Origin: PALSA-1296 sp037143335
GTDB lineage: Bacteria; Bacteroidota; Ignavibacteria; Palsa-1295
Assembly (NCBI GenBank): GCA_037143335.1
Contig: JBAWZA010000011.1
Span: forward strand, 1-64,000
DNA: 64,000 bases
Direction of reading: 5' to 3'
Shown here: positions 16,383 through 26,500 of the stretch, in pieces
Layout of the letters: each line of letters opens with the position of its first letter
Numbering within the stretch: the stretch's first letter is position 1
Notes under the pieces: model-generated
Database searches by the model: none
Seen by the model: only the letters and a program-made list of their open reading frames with translations
What the model was told of the DNA's origin: nothing
Position numbers and translations under genes: made by a program

Positions 16383-16874
16383 ATGCGTAAAGCGATATAT
16401 CCCGGAACATTCGATCCGATCACGAATGGGCATCTTGATGTCATTGGGCGGGCGGCTACACTTTTTGATGAAGTGGTAGTTGCGCTTGCACGCAATAGCT
16501 CGAAGTCGCCGCTTTTCACGGAAGAAGAACGAATGACACTCTGTGCTGACGCAATCAAGGAGTCGTTGCCGAAATGCAAAAATATCCAGGTTGATTCGTT
16601 TGATGGCTTACTCGTAGAATATGCTAAAAAACAAAAAGCTGTTGCAATCGTACGAGGGCTTCGGGTGCTAAGTGATTTTGAGTATGAATTCCAGATGGCG
16701 CTCATGAATCGGAAGCTCGAAGATATTTCGACAGTTTTCTTGATGCCGAATGAAAAATATACGTATCTGAATTCAACTATTATTAGAGAACTTGCACACT
16801 ACGATACAGATATCTCAGATTTTGTACCGAAGTGCGTTGCAAAGAAATTGAAAAAGCAATTTTCGAAAAAATAA
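16383..16874 (+). CDS. coaD: Pantetheine-phosphate adenylyltransferase
   Basis: A 163-residue nucleotidyltransferase for the fourth step of CoA synthesis (4'-phosphopantetheine + ATP to dephospho-CoA). It has IYPGTFDPITNGHLDVIGRA at residues 4-23 with the TxGH nucleotide-binding motif, VRGLRVLSDFEYEFQMALMN (~90-110), and LNSTIIREL (~128-136), equivalent to the ISSTxxR motif. Length and order are typical. The stop codon overlaps the next ATG by one base (TAATG), so coaD and the aminotransferase are coupled. The type III pantothenate kinase of the same pathway is encoded at 20088-20855. Confidence 0.97.
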   Translation: MRKAIYPGTFDPITNGHLDVIGRAATLFDEVVVALARNSSKSPLFTEEERMTLCADAIKESLPKCKNIQVDSFDGLLVEYAKKQKAVAIVRGLRVLSDFEYEFQMALMNRKLEDISTVFLMPNEKYTYLNSTIIRELAHYDTDISDFVPKCVAKKLKKQFSKK

Positions 16875-18088
16875 TGATCTTGACTGACATCGAACATCGC
16901 CTCACATCCCGTATGGATCACTGTGAGGAAGCGGCAACCCTAAAGATCGCAGCGCGCGCGATCGAGCTCCGAAAATCGGGGAAGAAAATTGTAAGCCTCT
17001 CAACTGGCGAACCTGATTTTCCAACCCCTGCGAATATCAAAGAGGCAGCCATACGTGCGATCAATGAAAATTTTACGAAGTACACCGCCGCAGAGGGTAT
17101 GCCCGAACTTCGTGCAGTTGTTGCAGAGAAATTTAAGAACGATGATGGCATTGATTCATCTGCCGACCGAGTCCTGATTTCAAGTGGAGGAAAACATGCT
17201 CTGAGCAATGCGCTCTTTGTGCTCGCTCAGAAAGGCGATGAAATAATTATCCCATCTCCATTTTGGCTCAGTTACTCAGCGATGACAGGACTGACGGAAG
17301 CTTCGCCAGTACTTATCGAGACGCAACAGGAAGATGATTGGCTTGTTACACCTGATCGCTTAGCAGATGCAATCACTCCACGGTCTCGCGTATTACTTTT
17401 AAACACACCACACAATCCGACAAGTACAATCTACACCGAAGATCAGCTTCGCGCCCTTGTTCCAATCATCGAAGAGCACGGACTCATCTGCGTCGTAGAT
17501 GAGCTCTACGAAAAGTTAACGTATGACGGCAGAAAGCATTTTTCTCTTGGTTCTATTCCTGAGATTGCCGATCAAGTAGTCACCGTAAACGGCTTGAGCA
17601 AAGCATACTCGATGACGGGATGGAGATTGGGATACGCGACCGGTCCGAAGTGGATCATCGAAGCAATGGGTAGATTGCAATCGCAAGCAGTCTCGCATCC
17701 AAGTTCGATTTCGCAGAAAGCTGCTATCGAAGCATTGACTGGTCCACAGGAGAGCATCGAAGTGATGCGTCAAGAATTTCAGAATCGCCGCGACCTTGTT
17801 GTCTCACTTCTAAAAGAAGTGCCGGAAATTACTTTCAGCTATCCGATGGCAGCATTCTACGTGTTCTTCAATATTAGCGCCTATATCGGCAAGAAATTGC
17901 CAAATGGAAAAATTATTTCCGGTGGGGAAGATATTTGTCAAATGCTTCTTGAAGATCACGGACTTGCACTCGTACCGGGTGGTGCGTTCGGAAAGAACGA
18001 TGCTATCCGACTTTCTTTCGCAGCGTCGCAAGCAGACATTCGCAGCGGTATTGAGATATTGAATTCAGGCCTTCGTTCGATCTCTTGA
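16874..18088 (+). CDS. Class I/II pyridoxal-phosphate aminotransferase (aspartate aminotransferase-like)
   Basis: A 404-residue fold-type I enzyme from the ATG at 16874 (an upstream GTG would lie inside coaD). Family motifs are LSTGEPDFPTP (~42-52), KYTAAEGMPELR, NTPHNPTST, DELYEKLTYDG, and the PLP lysine Lys243 in GLSKAYSMTGWRLGY. The Arg near the C-terminus in AIRLSFA would bind the substrate alpha-carboxylate. The subgroup is Ib, which includes aspartate and aspartate/prephenate aminotransferases. The exact substrate cannot be told from sequence alone. It overlaps both neighbours by one base, a sign of one transcript with coaD and the kinase gene. Confidence 0.9.
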   Translation: MILTDIEHRLTSRMDHCEEAATLKIAARAIELRKSGKKIVSLSTGEPDFPTPANIKEAAIRAINENFTKYTAAEGMPELRAVVAEKFKNDDGIDSSADRVLISSGGKHALSNALFVLAQKGDEIIIPSPFWLSYSAMTGLTEASPVLIETQQEDDWLVTPDRLADAITPRSRVLLLNTPHNPTSTIYTEDQLRALVPIIEEHGLICVVDELYEKLTYDGRKHFSLGSIPEIADQVVTVNGLSKAYSMTGWRLGYATGPKWIIEAMGRLQSQAVSHPSSISQKAAIEALTGPQESIEVMRQEFQNRRDLVVSLLKEVPEITFSYPMAAFYVFFNISAYIGKKLPNGKIISGGEDICQMLLEDHGLALVPGGAFGKNDAIRLSFAASQADIRSGIEILNSGLRSIS

Positions 18089-19089
18089 TGAAAAAAGTAT
18101 ATCTCGAAAAGTTGGGTGATGCGTTTTCCGGCGTACGTATTGCTGTGATTGGCGATCTGATGTTGGATAGGTATCTTTTCGGGACGGTCTCTCGTCTCTC
18201 GCCAGAAGCGCCTGTTCCAATTCTGGATATTCATCGTGATGAGTGGCGATTAGGTGGAGCGGCGAATGTCGCAAATAATATTCACACACTCGGGGCGACA
18301 GCGTTGCTTATCGGAGTAGTAGGTGATGATTCCAAAGGCAAACGCGTCCGGCAGATGGTAGAGGAGATCGGGCTTTCGTCCGATGGTATTATTTCAGATA
18401 CTGACCGCCCGACCACGATCAAAACGCGTGTGCTTGCATCCAATCAGCAAATGCTCCGTGTAGATCACGAGCAGAAGCATGATCTCTCCGACGAAATTGA
18501 AAATTCAGTCTTTACCTATCTCGAAGCGCAAGCTGATTCGCTTGATGGAATAATTCTTGAAGATTACAATAAAGGTGTTCTCTCGCCGAAATTGATCGGA
18601 CGGATTATTTCTTTGGCAAAAGAAAAGTCGTTGCCAGTTTTTGTTGATCCTAAACATCATAATTTTTTCGCGTATCAAAATGCGACCGTCTTCAAACCCA
18701 ATCGCAAAGAGATGGAAGATGCACTTGGAGTGAAGTGCGATACCGATAAGAAATTACACAAAGCAGGTTTTGATCTTCTCGCAAAACTTGATGCCGAAAA
18801 TATTCTCCTGACTCTCAGCGAAAAGGGCATGTTGCTTTTCGAGCGAGGAGAGAGTGAACCTTTCGCTATTCCAACCACAGCGCAACAAGTTGCTGACGTC
18901 TCAGGCGCCGGCGATACGGTCATAGCCACACTTGCCGTCGCCAAAGCCTGTGGCGCATCTGTCCGCGAAGCCGCTATCATGGCAAACCGTGCCGCCGGCA
19001 TTGTGATCGAAGAACTTGGTATCGTCCCGATCTATCGCGAGCAGCTGATTGATGCGCTGGTTGGGGATGTGGCAACCACAAATTCGTAG
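18088..19089 (+). CDS. PfkB-family sugar kinase, RfaE1/HldA-like heptose 7-phosphate kinase
   Basis: A 333-residue ribokinase-type protein starting at ATG 18088. It has the N-terminal LMLDRYLFGTVSRLSPEAPVP block and LGGAANVANNIHTLGA (~52-67), both characteristic of the D-glycero-beta-D-manno-heptose 7-phosphate kinase (RfaE domain I). VDPKHHNFFAY and FKPNRKEMEDAL follow, then the catalytic DVSGAGDTVIA near residue 270. It would make ADP-heptose precursors for lipopolysaccharide core. The adenylyltransferase half (RfaE2) is not fused here and not in the window. The start overlaps the aminotransferase stop by one base. Confidence 0.88.
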   Translation: MKKVYLEKLGDAFSGVRIAVIGDLMLDRYLFGTVSRLSPEAPVPILDIHRDEWRLGGAANVANNIHTLGATALLIGVVGDDSKGKRVRQMVEEIGLSSDGIISDTDRPTTIKTRVLASNQQMLRVDHEQKHDLSDEIENSVFTYLEAQADSLDGIILEDYNKGVLSPKLIGRIISLAKEKSLPVFVDPKHHNFFAYQNATVFKPNRKEMEDALGVKCDTDKKLHKAGFDLLAKLDAENILLTLSEKGMLLFERGESEPFAIPTTAQQVADVSGAGDTVIATLAVAKACGASVREAAIMANRAAGIVIEELGIVPIYREQLIDALVGDVATTNS

Positions 19090-19101
19090 CTACTAGTCTC
19101 T

Positions 19102-19187
19102 GTCATTTCGAACGCAGTGAGAAATCGTTAATCGAATATATTTCAGGAATAACGATTTCTCTGTCGTCACGGCGACCTCGAAATGAC
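19102..19187. repeat. Nested palindromic dispersed repeat, copy 2
   Basis: The outer arms TGTCATTTCGA and TCGAAATGAC(G) and the inner arms GAGAAATCGTTA and TAACGATTTCTC are both intact, with GTCGTCACGGCGAC as the extra hairpin. It fills the gap between two convergent genes (the kinase and nadC), where it could also act as a transcription terminator. Confidence 0.8.
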
Positions 19188-19208
19188 GTAATGTTGATGA
19201 AGCGGTAA

Positions 19209-20072
19209 TTACTCCACCTCCAATGATATATCCAACCCTGTAACAGAGTGTGTTAGTGCGCCGACGGAGATGTAATCGACCCCTGTTTCGGCGATGGCGC
19301 GGACTGTGGTGAGGTTCACACCACCGGAGGCTTCGGTCTCGAATGCTCTGGCATTTACTTTGACGGCTTCGTGAAGATCTGCGACCAAGAAATTATCAAG
19401 GAGGACTCGGTTCACGAGTCGGCGTCCGTGTTCAAGAACTATTTGCAATTGATGGGTTGAAGTTACTTCGATCTCAACGGGAATGAGCGGATGAGTTTTG
19501 AAATAGCTTCGTAATTTTTCTAAGACGGCAATAATATCACCACCATTTGCGGCGATGTGATTATCTTTGACAAGAATCATTTCGGCGAGCGAGTAGCGAT
19601 GATTCTTTCCGCCTCCAGAGAGCACTGCTTGCCGATCAAACGGACGCAGTAGCGGAGCCGTCTTACGTGTATCTAAAATTTTTGCATTCGTACCGCTAAC
19701 TGCACGAACGTATTTATTCGTCAGTGTGGCAATGCCGCTCATACGTTGCAGAAGATTCAATGCAACTCGCTCGGCGGTGAGAATAATATCAAGCGGTGCA
19801 TGAACTTCGGCAATGCGATCTCCATGTTTGACAGCCGAGCCGTCGCGAACGAGATGCTGTGTTATGATTTTACTTTCACGATTTGAACGCGTAGCATAAA
19901 TAGAAAATACTTCCGTTGCAATGTCAATGCCGGATAGTATCCCTTGAGCTTTTGCGAGGAAATACGCGCGCCCCATTTCATTGCGGTCAACGGTAGCAAG
20001 TGTTGTGGCATCGCGACCAGTGCTATCCTCGGCAAGAGCTTGAATGATGAGTTGACGCTGAATATCTGTCAT
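19209..20072 (-). CDS. nadC: Nicotinate-nucleotide pyrophosphorylase (carboxylating)
   Basis: A 287-residue enzyme converting quinolinate and PRPP to nicotinate mononucleotide, CO2 and PPi in de novo NAD synthesis. Diagnostic parts are AERVALNLLQRMSGIATLT (~108-126), DTRKTAPLLRPF (~138-149), GGGKNHRYSLAEMILVKDNH (~156-175), where Arg/Lys/His bind phosphate and substrate, and VNLTTVRAIAETGVDYISVGALTHSV near the end. nadA and nadB are not in the window. It lies 15 bp after coaX on the same strand and is probably the last gene of the rsmA-to-nadC run. Confidence 0.96.
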   Translation of the reverse strand: MTDIQRQLIIQALAEDSTGRDATTLATVDRNEMGRAYFLAKAQGILSGIDIATEVFSIYATRSNRESKIITQHLVRDGSAVKHGDRIAEVHAPLDIILTAERVALNLLQRMSGIATLTNKYVRAVSGTNAKILDTRKTAPLLRPFDRQAVLSGGGKNHRYSLAEMILVKDNHIAANGGDIIAVLEKLRSYFKTHPLIPVEIEVTSTHQLQIVLEHGRRLVNRVLLDNFLVADLHEAVKVNARAFETEASGGVNLTTVRAIAETGVDYISVGALTHSVTGLDISLEVE

Positions 20073-20087
20073 GCGAATATTACTAAT

Positions 20088-20855
20088 TTATTTTCCATCT
20101 TTCATCAACTGGGCAATCCCTACGATGAGCAAGTGCGGTGCGATGTGAGTGATAGATTTCGTCCTATTGTCAAAGATATGAGCTAAACCACCTGTTGCAA
20201 TGACGATTGGTGCTTCGGCATCGAATGCTTCAGTTTGAATTTTCGCAACAATCCCATCAATCATCGCAACAGCTCCGAAGAGAATTCCAGATTGAATGCT
20301 CTCGACGGTTGATCTTCCGATGAGGTGAGGGGGAAATTGTAGTTCAACCTCGGGCAATAACGATGTCGTACTTGCTAATGCTTTCGCTGTAGATGCAATT
20401 CCGAGAGTAATCATTCCACCGAGATACTCACCTTTTTTGCTAACGAAATCAATCGTCGTAGCGGTGCCGAAGCTAATGACGATGACGGGTTTTTTTGCAC
20501 TCTTGCCCCAACGATGATACGCGGAGTATGCGCCAAGTAATCTATCAATTCCGATTTGCGATGGCTCGTAGTGATTTTTGATAAACGGTGTATCGGCATT
20601 TCCGACAATTTTCACTTTTGCATTCGGATGAATTTCTTGCACCATCTTCACAAGTACTTGATTTGCCTCGGGCACAACGGATGCGATCCCAATCTGTTTT
20701 ACATCACCCAGCGCTCCGAGCTTTGTGGACAAATCATCACAGCTCTCGCTGAGCAACGACTTTGTTGGATAGTGAAATAACATCTCGAAAGCTTCAGACT
20801 CCTTGAAGAGTCCGAACTTCGTCTGCGTATTTCCAATATCAATTGCAAGTAGCAT
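20088..20855 (-). CDS. coaX: Type III pantothenate kinase
   Basis: A 255-residue ASKHA-fold kinase phosphorylating pantothenate, the first step of CoA synthesis. The ATG at 20855 is chosen because the phosphate-binding loop AIDIGNTQTKFGLF begins three residues later, as in other CoaX proteins; an upstream frame extension to 20915 falls inside birA. It also contains GIDRLLGAYSAYH (~95-107) with the conserved Asp, and VISFGTATTIDFV, then GEYLGGMITLGI. The start overlaps the birA stop by one base (TAATG), a fusion-like order seen in several phyla. Confidence 0.95.
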   Translation of the reverse strand: MLLAIDIGNTQTKFGLFKESEAFEMLFHYPTKSLLSESCDDLSTKLGALGDVKQIGIASVVPEANQVLVKMVQEIHPNAKVKIVGNADTPFIKNHYEPSQIGIDRLLGAYSAYHRWGKSAKKPVIVISFGTATTIDFVSKKGEYLGGMITLGIASTAKALASTTSLLPEVELQFPPHLIGRSTVESIQSGILFGAVAMIDGIVAKIQTEAFDAEAPIVIATGGLAHIFDNRTKSITHIAPHLLIVGIAQLMKDGK

Positions 20856-21613
20856 TATGGTAGAATAAGTGTAGCATTCTGAAATCGCACGATTGCTCCC
20901 TCGCTCATCACACATCGAAGCGTACCGTCATCATCAATGCCATCGTAACGTAGGCCGTCGTGTAGCATGGAGTCAGCGTCCCGAACTGCAAAGGTCCCGA
21001 TCGTGCGCATCCACTCCAATGCAGGTCTGACAAATTCGATGATGTCTGCGCCAGCCTCGAATAGCTCGAACATTAACGCAAGCGAATAAAGCAATTCTTC
21101 CTCGATTTGTCGCAGATCGAATTTTCTTTTGGCAACATTCGCGAATGAGGATGCTCTGTCCACTATTTCGGGTGGAAATAATTCTTGATTGATATTTACT
21201 CCAATACCAATCACAACGCCTTTCCATGTATCGCCAGACCAAATAGATTCGGTCAGAATCCCAGAAACTTTTTTATTATCAACGAGCACATCATTAATCC
21301 ATTTGAGTTGAACGTTGACTTCTTCATCGTTCAGTACTTCAATGAGCCATGTGTTAACGAATTGATAGACAAGAAATGCCGCAACAAATTGCATCTGCTC
21401 ACGATATTTCTCTGGCACCTTGGTGAGTATCACACTCATCAACAAATTCGCTCTGGGTTCGTCATGCCAAATGCGATCGGCAAATCTTCCTCTGCCCTCA
21501 CTTTGGTGCGAGGCAATTACGACATCGCCGTGTTTTGCTTTACCCGAGTGGAGTAGATTCTTCGCATAGGTTTGCGTAGATGGCAGTTCATCAAATCGAA
21601 TCGGTTTCCACAT
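20855..21613 (-). CDS. birA: Biotin--[acetyl-CoA-carboxylase] ligase
   Basis: A 252-residue class I biotin protein ligase with no N-terminal HTH, so an enzyme without the repressor function of E. coli BirA. The start is ATG 21613 (MWKPIRFDELPSTQTYA). Motifs are GRGRFADRIWHDEPRANLLMS (~52-72), the biotin-AMP loop (GRGR), and LKWINDVLVDNKKVSGILTES (~114-134), where KWIND replaces the usual KWPND. The C-terminal SH3-like part ends in VRFQNATLILP. It overlaps both neighbours by one base, being between the PAP2 and coaX genes on one transcript. Confidence 0.94.
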   Translation of the reverse strand: MWKPIRFDELPSTQTYAKNLLHSGKAKHGDVVIASHQSEGRGRFADRIWHDEPRANLLMSVILTKVPEKYREQMQFVAAFLVYQFVNTWLIEVLNDEEVNVQLKWINDVLVDNKKVSGILTESIWSGDTWKGVVIGIGVNINQELFPPEIVDRASSFANVAKRKFDLRQIEEELLYSLALMFELFEAGADIIEFVRPALEWMRTIGTFAVRDADSMLHDGLRYDGIDDDGTLRCVMSEGAIVRFQNATLILP

Positions 21614-22614
21614 CAGCAAAGAATTCGCTTTTTCAAACGCAATAAATAATGAATCACCGGAATCGCAGAATAAAAGGCAAGTAGAGCGACAAGTGTTCCG
21701 GCAATGACATCAATGAAATAATGGTAGCGCAGATAAACGGTCGAAAAAATAAGTCCACTGCCGATAAAGAGCACAACCCAGCGCGTCCGTGCTCGGAATT
21801 TGAAACCAAGAAAAATTGAAAGCAGCGTAATCTCGGTATGACCGCTCGGGAAAACATCACGCGTCACCACCCGTGCGGCTTCGAAGTTCGACATACCCGC
21901 TTGGATATTCTCGCCCAAGTTTATCAGCCATCGCAGCGGTTCGGTCAGGAGTATGCCGGGCAATTCAGAGGAGATATTCCAAAACGTATGCAGAGTAAAT
22001 CGAGGACCGATTCCAGGTAGCGCAAAGTAGCCGAGGTAGGAGAGAAGCAAACCATAGACGATGGTAAATCGCAGTACTTCGAGTTCGTCCGTGTTATGAT
22101 CAATCCGATGTTCGCGCTTGCGACGCATAAAAAATTCTACTGCCAAGATCACTGGCAGCAAATAATACATCACGTAACAAATTTGCAAGAACTCCACAAA
22201 AAATGGCATGACTGGAACATGCTGGTAGAGCCACACGGTAGGATTTATTCCGCCGAGAAGAAAATGATCTATGGTAATTAACCATTGATCATAGTCTCTG
22301 CCATGAATAGCGAACGAAAGTTTTTCTACGGTCTTAAAAACAAGAATGACGACAAGCAAGACGTAAAATACGTGAATGGCGCGAATAAACTTCGAGTCCG
22401 ATTTTGCGCGAAGGTAGTTGATAATGACCGTAGCACTTAGGAGGATAAACGAATTTATCAAAATGCCTGGCACATCAACGAATGCATGGAAAAATGTTGT
22501 CAAGATCAGCATTAGGATAATAAAGACGAAGGTCACCATCTCCGTTGGAGAGATGACTCGGATTATTTCCTGAAAAAATCCAGCCGACCGCTTCTGCTCA
22601 GTACGCGTATTCAC
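21613..22614 (-). CDS. PAP2-superfamily membrane phosphatase/transferase (Aur1/Ipt1-like)
   Basis: A 333-residue polytopic protein from a GTG at 22614, with about six membrane helices. The core is the PAP2 family signature: GIGPRFTLH near residue 205, FPSGHTEITLLSIFLG with the catalytic His, and LRYHYFIDVIAG, whose RYHYxxDV pattern supplies the second His and Asp. The loop WLITIDHFLLGGINPTVWL is typical of the Aur1/Ipt1 inositolphosphotransferase-like subgroup. A role in lipid phosphate turnover or headgroup transfer in the inner membrane is inferred. The canonical KxxxxxxRP motif is not obvious. Confidence 0.8.
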   Translation of the reverse strand: MNTRTEQKRSAGFFQEIIRVISPTEMVTFVFIILMLILTTFFHAFVDVPGILINSFILLSATVIINYLRAKSDSKFIRAIHVFYVLLVVILVFKTVEKLSFAIHGRDYDQWLITIDHFLLGGINPTVWLYQHVPVMPFFVEFLQICYVMYYLLPVILAVEFFMRRKREHRIDHNTDELEVLRFTIVYGLLLSYLGYFALPGIGPRFTLHTFWNISSELPGILLTEPLRWLINLGENIQAGMSNFEAARVVTRDVFPSGHTEITLLSIFLGFKFRARTRWVVLFIGSGLIFSTVYLRYHYFIDVIAGTLVALLAFYSAIPVIHYLLRLKKRILC

Positions 22615-22629
22615 AACTCAATAATAATT

Positions 22630-23508
22630 TTATGATTTGACTGCGCGAGTCAACTCTACTTCACTAAAAAAGTGTACAAACTCGCGCACATCCAATTCCT
22701 CCGCGCGGCGTTGCAAGTAATTCATCACAGCCTCCGACTGGCAACTCGCTACATATTCCTCAGCACTCAAGAAAGCCTTCAAGTTATTGCGAAGCATTTT
22801 TCTTCGCATCGCGAACATCGTACGCACAAATCGTTGAAATGTTTTTGAATCAAAATGTTGTGGCGCGGAGGTTTGCGATCTTGTAAAATAGTCCTGTCCG
22901 AAGTCAATACGAACGAGCGCTGAGTCCACATTCGGAACAGGGTTGAACGACCCCGCCTTTACCTTAAAGAGAAACTTCACTTCGCCGAAAAAATTTGCAA
23001 GCACAGTCGGAATGCCGTACGCTTTGGTACGAGGAACGGCACTCAATCGTTCAGCAACTTCAAATTGAACTAAGAGCAGTGCCGATGAAATTGCATCCCG
23101 ATCATCCATCAGCTTGAAAAGTATTGGGCTGGTGATGTAGTAGGGGATATTCCCAACTAACTTCACCTTCGAGCCGATTTCCATTGCAAGCCCATGCAGA
23201 TCGGCACCTAAAATGTCCTGATTTCGAACCTCGAATCTCGCATCATTAATTTCACTTTGCAAAAGGGAGATCGCACGGTTATCAATCTCGAATGCGATAA
23301 GTTTTGCAAGTGGAAATGTAAGCAACTCTGTAGTCAATAAACCTGTACCCGGTCCAATCTCAACAACGGTTTCACCACTCACGATTCCAGCGGCGGAGGC
23401 AATTCTGCCCCGTGCCTTCTCGTCAACGAGAAAGTTCTGACCGAGTGATTTTTTTGCGTGGAGTGTTGGCAACTGAGAGTATTTGGATTGTTCAAAATTA
23501 TTCGACAC
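22630..23508 (-). CDS. rsmA: 16S rRNA (adenine1518-N6/adenine1519-N6)-dimethyltransferase
   Basis: About 292 residues if the GTG at 23508 is used. No ATG precedes the core, and a TTG at 23544 would give 304 residues. Family motifs are KKSLGQNFLVDEK, the SAM loop VVEIGPGTGLLTTELL, LVGNIPYYITSPILFKLM with the NIPY catalytic motif, and RRKMLRNNLKAF near the C-terminus. The enzyme dimethylates two adenines in helix 45 during 30S assembly. It is the first gene of the minus-strand run and diverges from the giant T9SS gene at 23590. Confidence 0.95.
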   Translation of the reverse strand: MSNNFEQSKYSQLPTLHAKKSLGQNFLVDEKARGRIASAAGIVSGETVVEIGPGTGLLTTELLTFPLAKLIAFEIDNRAISLLQSEINDARFEVRNQDILGADLHGLAMEIGSKVKLVGNIPYYITSPILFKLMDDRDAISSALLLVQFEVAERLSAVPRTKAYGIPTVLANFFGEVKFLFKVKAGSFNPVPNVDSALVRIDFGQDYFTRSQTSAPQHFDSKTFQRFVRTMFAMRRKMLRNNLKAFLSAEEYVASCQSEAVMNYLQRRAEELDVREFVHFFSEVELTRAVKS

Positions 23509-23538
23509 ATCAGAACACGTTTCCCAAGCATTAAGATA

Positions 23539-23554
23539 CCACAAATCATTGTGG
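23539..23554. promoter_or_regulatory. Palindrome in the rsmA / T9SS-gene divergent gap
   Basis: CCACAAATCATTGTGG has perfect 6-bp arms (CCACAA/TTGTGG) around ATCA. It lies in the short control region between rsmA and the gene at 23590. It could be an operator or an RNA hairpin; no regulator is suggested by the context. Confidence 0.35.
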
Positions 23555-23589
23555 GATTTTCATGGTAGTCCGTTGCGTTCTCTAATAGG

Positions 23590-26500
23590 ATGTCACTGTG
23601 TGAAAACTACGTACCAAGAACCATTGGACTACCCATTTGGACAGTTCTCTTGTTGGCTTTTTTTTCTTCGGAAAACTATGCCCAGCAAAAACTCGCGCAC
23701 ATCCAACCTGATGCTCTCGGTCCGGGGATGACTGTTGCAATGGAGATGCTCGCTCCCGCGGCAGATAGTGGTGCATTCGGTAAGGATGGGATTTATCTGC
23801 CTGAATCGAAAATATATTTAGAAAATCCATTTGATACACTCAGAGTATCATTTGGACCTGTCGTCGTCAGTTGGAAAGGCAGAGTTCTCCAAGTCCCTGT
23901 GATAACAAACCCGTACGCAGTCCCCGGCACGATACGATTCCAAATAATCATAGGAAATCTCAAGAGTAGGTCCACTTCATTTGAGATACGCCAGCCAATT
24001 CCGAAACTCAGTATCTTTGGTGGCGCAATTCTTGGTGACAATTCATTCGCACCATTTAGTTACTCAGGCTCCGGCAGTACGATTGTTGTTGATGAAATAG
24101 ATTTTCAGGGGAATAGTATGTTCGATCGCGGCTTTTATCGCTTTTTTACCGATGACGACGACCCGATTTTCGCTGGCAACCCTCACTACCATCCTGTTAC
24201 GATTTTATCGAGAGGAGCAATTAGGTTTCGCAATTCCGAAATTTCTGTTTCTGCAGATTCACTCAACGGCGGTCCAGGCGGTGGTGGTGGTGGGCACGGT
24301 TGGCTCGGAACGGGGGGAGCAGGCTATTCGGGTGGAGGGAGCGACTCGGGTTACTCAACGGATAACATTGGCACAGGTGCTGCTTCTACCATCTTCACTG
24401 GTGGTGCGTCCTCGACAGGAGTGCTTGGGGGAAAGTGTTCGGATTCGATCAGCGATCAGGGCGGCGGCGGCGGCACAGGATGTCCTTATGGATCGAGTGG
24501 ATTGACGAGCAGTGGAAATGACAGTTCGGAATTCGGTGGATTTGGCGGTGCGTCCGCTGGCGGTGAATCGCCTGGAATACCCTACGGTGGCGGCGGTGGA
24601 GGATTTGCAACGAAAGGTGAGAAGGGTGCAGGGTTCGGGAATAATGGAGGCAAAGTCAACGGTGCAAGATTTCTCTTACCCATGCAAGGTGGCTCTGGAG
24701 GCGGATCCGGTAATCATGTATCAGATAAAGACTCAACAGCGGGTTCAGGCGGCGGCGGTGGCGGAGCAATCACAATAATCTCATATGATTCACTCTATAT
24801 ACAAGGGAGCATCATCTCCGCAAATGGGAAAAGTGGTACATCGGGAATTTCGTCTGTTGACGCAGGTGGTGGTGGTGGCTCTGGCGGAGGAATTTTGCTT
24901 TCGGCGAGGAATGGAATCTCAATCAATAACGGAGCGGTCATTGCTACAGGTGGAAATGGCGGCCATGGCGGACTTGGTATCGAACAAAAAAGCCAAGGGG
25001 GGGTGGGGGGTCTCGGATTAGTGAGGATGGATGGCGATGTGAGAATCACGGGAACACTCAACTACTTTACAGGTGTCAGTATTTCGGGTCCGACACTTGC
25101 TACGAAAGCAAAATTTCAGAACGGCGCGCAAGTTGTCGTCGGCGGTACTGCCGGAGATTCGGCTGCACTTACTGATTCGATTCGAGTTTACTATAGGAAT
25201 CGGCATAGCGGTTGGAGCTTTATTGATACGCTCCGTTTCAAGAGTAATGGCAATTACCGATGGGAAGCCTTGATTCCTGCTGAACATGATTCGACGCTTC
25301 TTGTAACCGCGATGGCGAAAATTCGCTCGCCGATGCATACATTTGCGAACTACGAACCAGATTATCTCATGTCGCATCTTTCCAGCGGAATCGTTGCCAT
25401 GACAGCGTCACCGGATCTTGTACTCTCTCGCGATACTCTTGACTTCGGCTGTTTCAAAGCAGGCGATACATGCGTGAGAGCGAAACTCCACGTCTCAAAT
25501 TTAGGAGAAGATAGTTTGCACATCCATTCTATCGTTTCGAATAATACAAGTTTCACCGTAACGCAAACATTGAACTCGTTGGGATATTATCAAACCGATA
25601 GTATTGAAGTTACCTATTGTCCGAGCAAGATTGGTAAGGATACAGCAGTACTGACGTTCAATTCAAATGACACGGTCAAACATGCAGTTTTGATTGGGTG
25701 CGGAATTGACAAAGATATTCGTATTATCTTCAAACCCTCGACAATTGATTTCATGAAGGTGCACGTTGGCAAGTGCGACACACTCTCCGTCACTGCATAT
25801 TCAATCGGGAAAGATACAGCACTTGTTTCGAGCAATACACTCTCTCATCCTCCATTCCAAATTATATCACCCACAACTCCCAAACGCCTTGGACGGCAAG
25901 ATTCATTAAAGATTCTCTTCTCCTTCTGTCCGCGTGATACGGGAGTTGCGCAGTCATCATTTATTTTTTCCGAGAAACGGGATTCTGTTTTATTAAAGGG
26001 TCTCGGTGTCTTGAGTTTGCTCACGGCACAAGAAAATATTTTTGGCGATACACTGTGTTCGCAAGAATGCGATTCCTTTCGGATTAAATTCATTTCCAGG
26101 GGGAATGAGTCTGTACATATTACCGGGATTTCTGGCGCATCCTTCGGATCGCTCGTTCTCCCGCACACACTTCCTCCGCATGTTGATACAGAGTATGTGA
26201 TATACTATTGCGGGTCCCCACAGCATGACTCGCTGTTGGTTGTGCATTACGATAGCGATGCTGATTCATCGAATGAGACCGTGATTCACTACTTCGTCCA
26301 GCATCCGAAATTCATTTCCGATTCCGCACTTCACTTTAGCCAGATATGCGCACCCGCGAGAGATTCACTTCCATTCTCGATAGCAAGGACTGGAAACGAT
26401 CCCATTACGATTACCTCGATCAAGTTGAAAAAAGGAATTCCGTTTTCGCTCGTCGGCAATGCATCACCGCAGATTGATTCCGTCCACCTTCAGCTTCTGT

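Noticed and set aside
24270..25020. Possible CRISPR-like or tandem repeat array in the glycine-rich gene
   Set aside because: The GGTGGCGGC-type repetition has no regular spacers and stays in frame with a protein. No CRISPR array is present in the window.
24152..25061. Long frames (24152-24505, 24512-24778, 24785-25021 on plus; 24795-25061 on minus) inside the glycine-rich region
   Set aside because: They are products of GGN-rich codon runs of the 1337-residue gene. Translations are low-complexity Val/Arg- or Pro-rich shadows.
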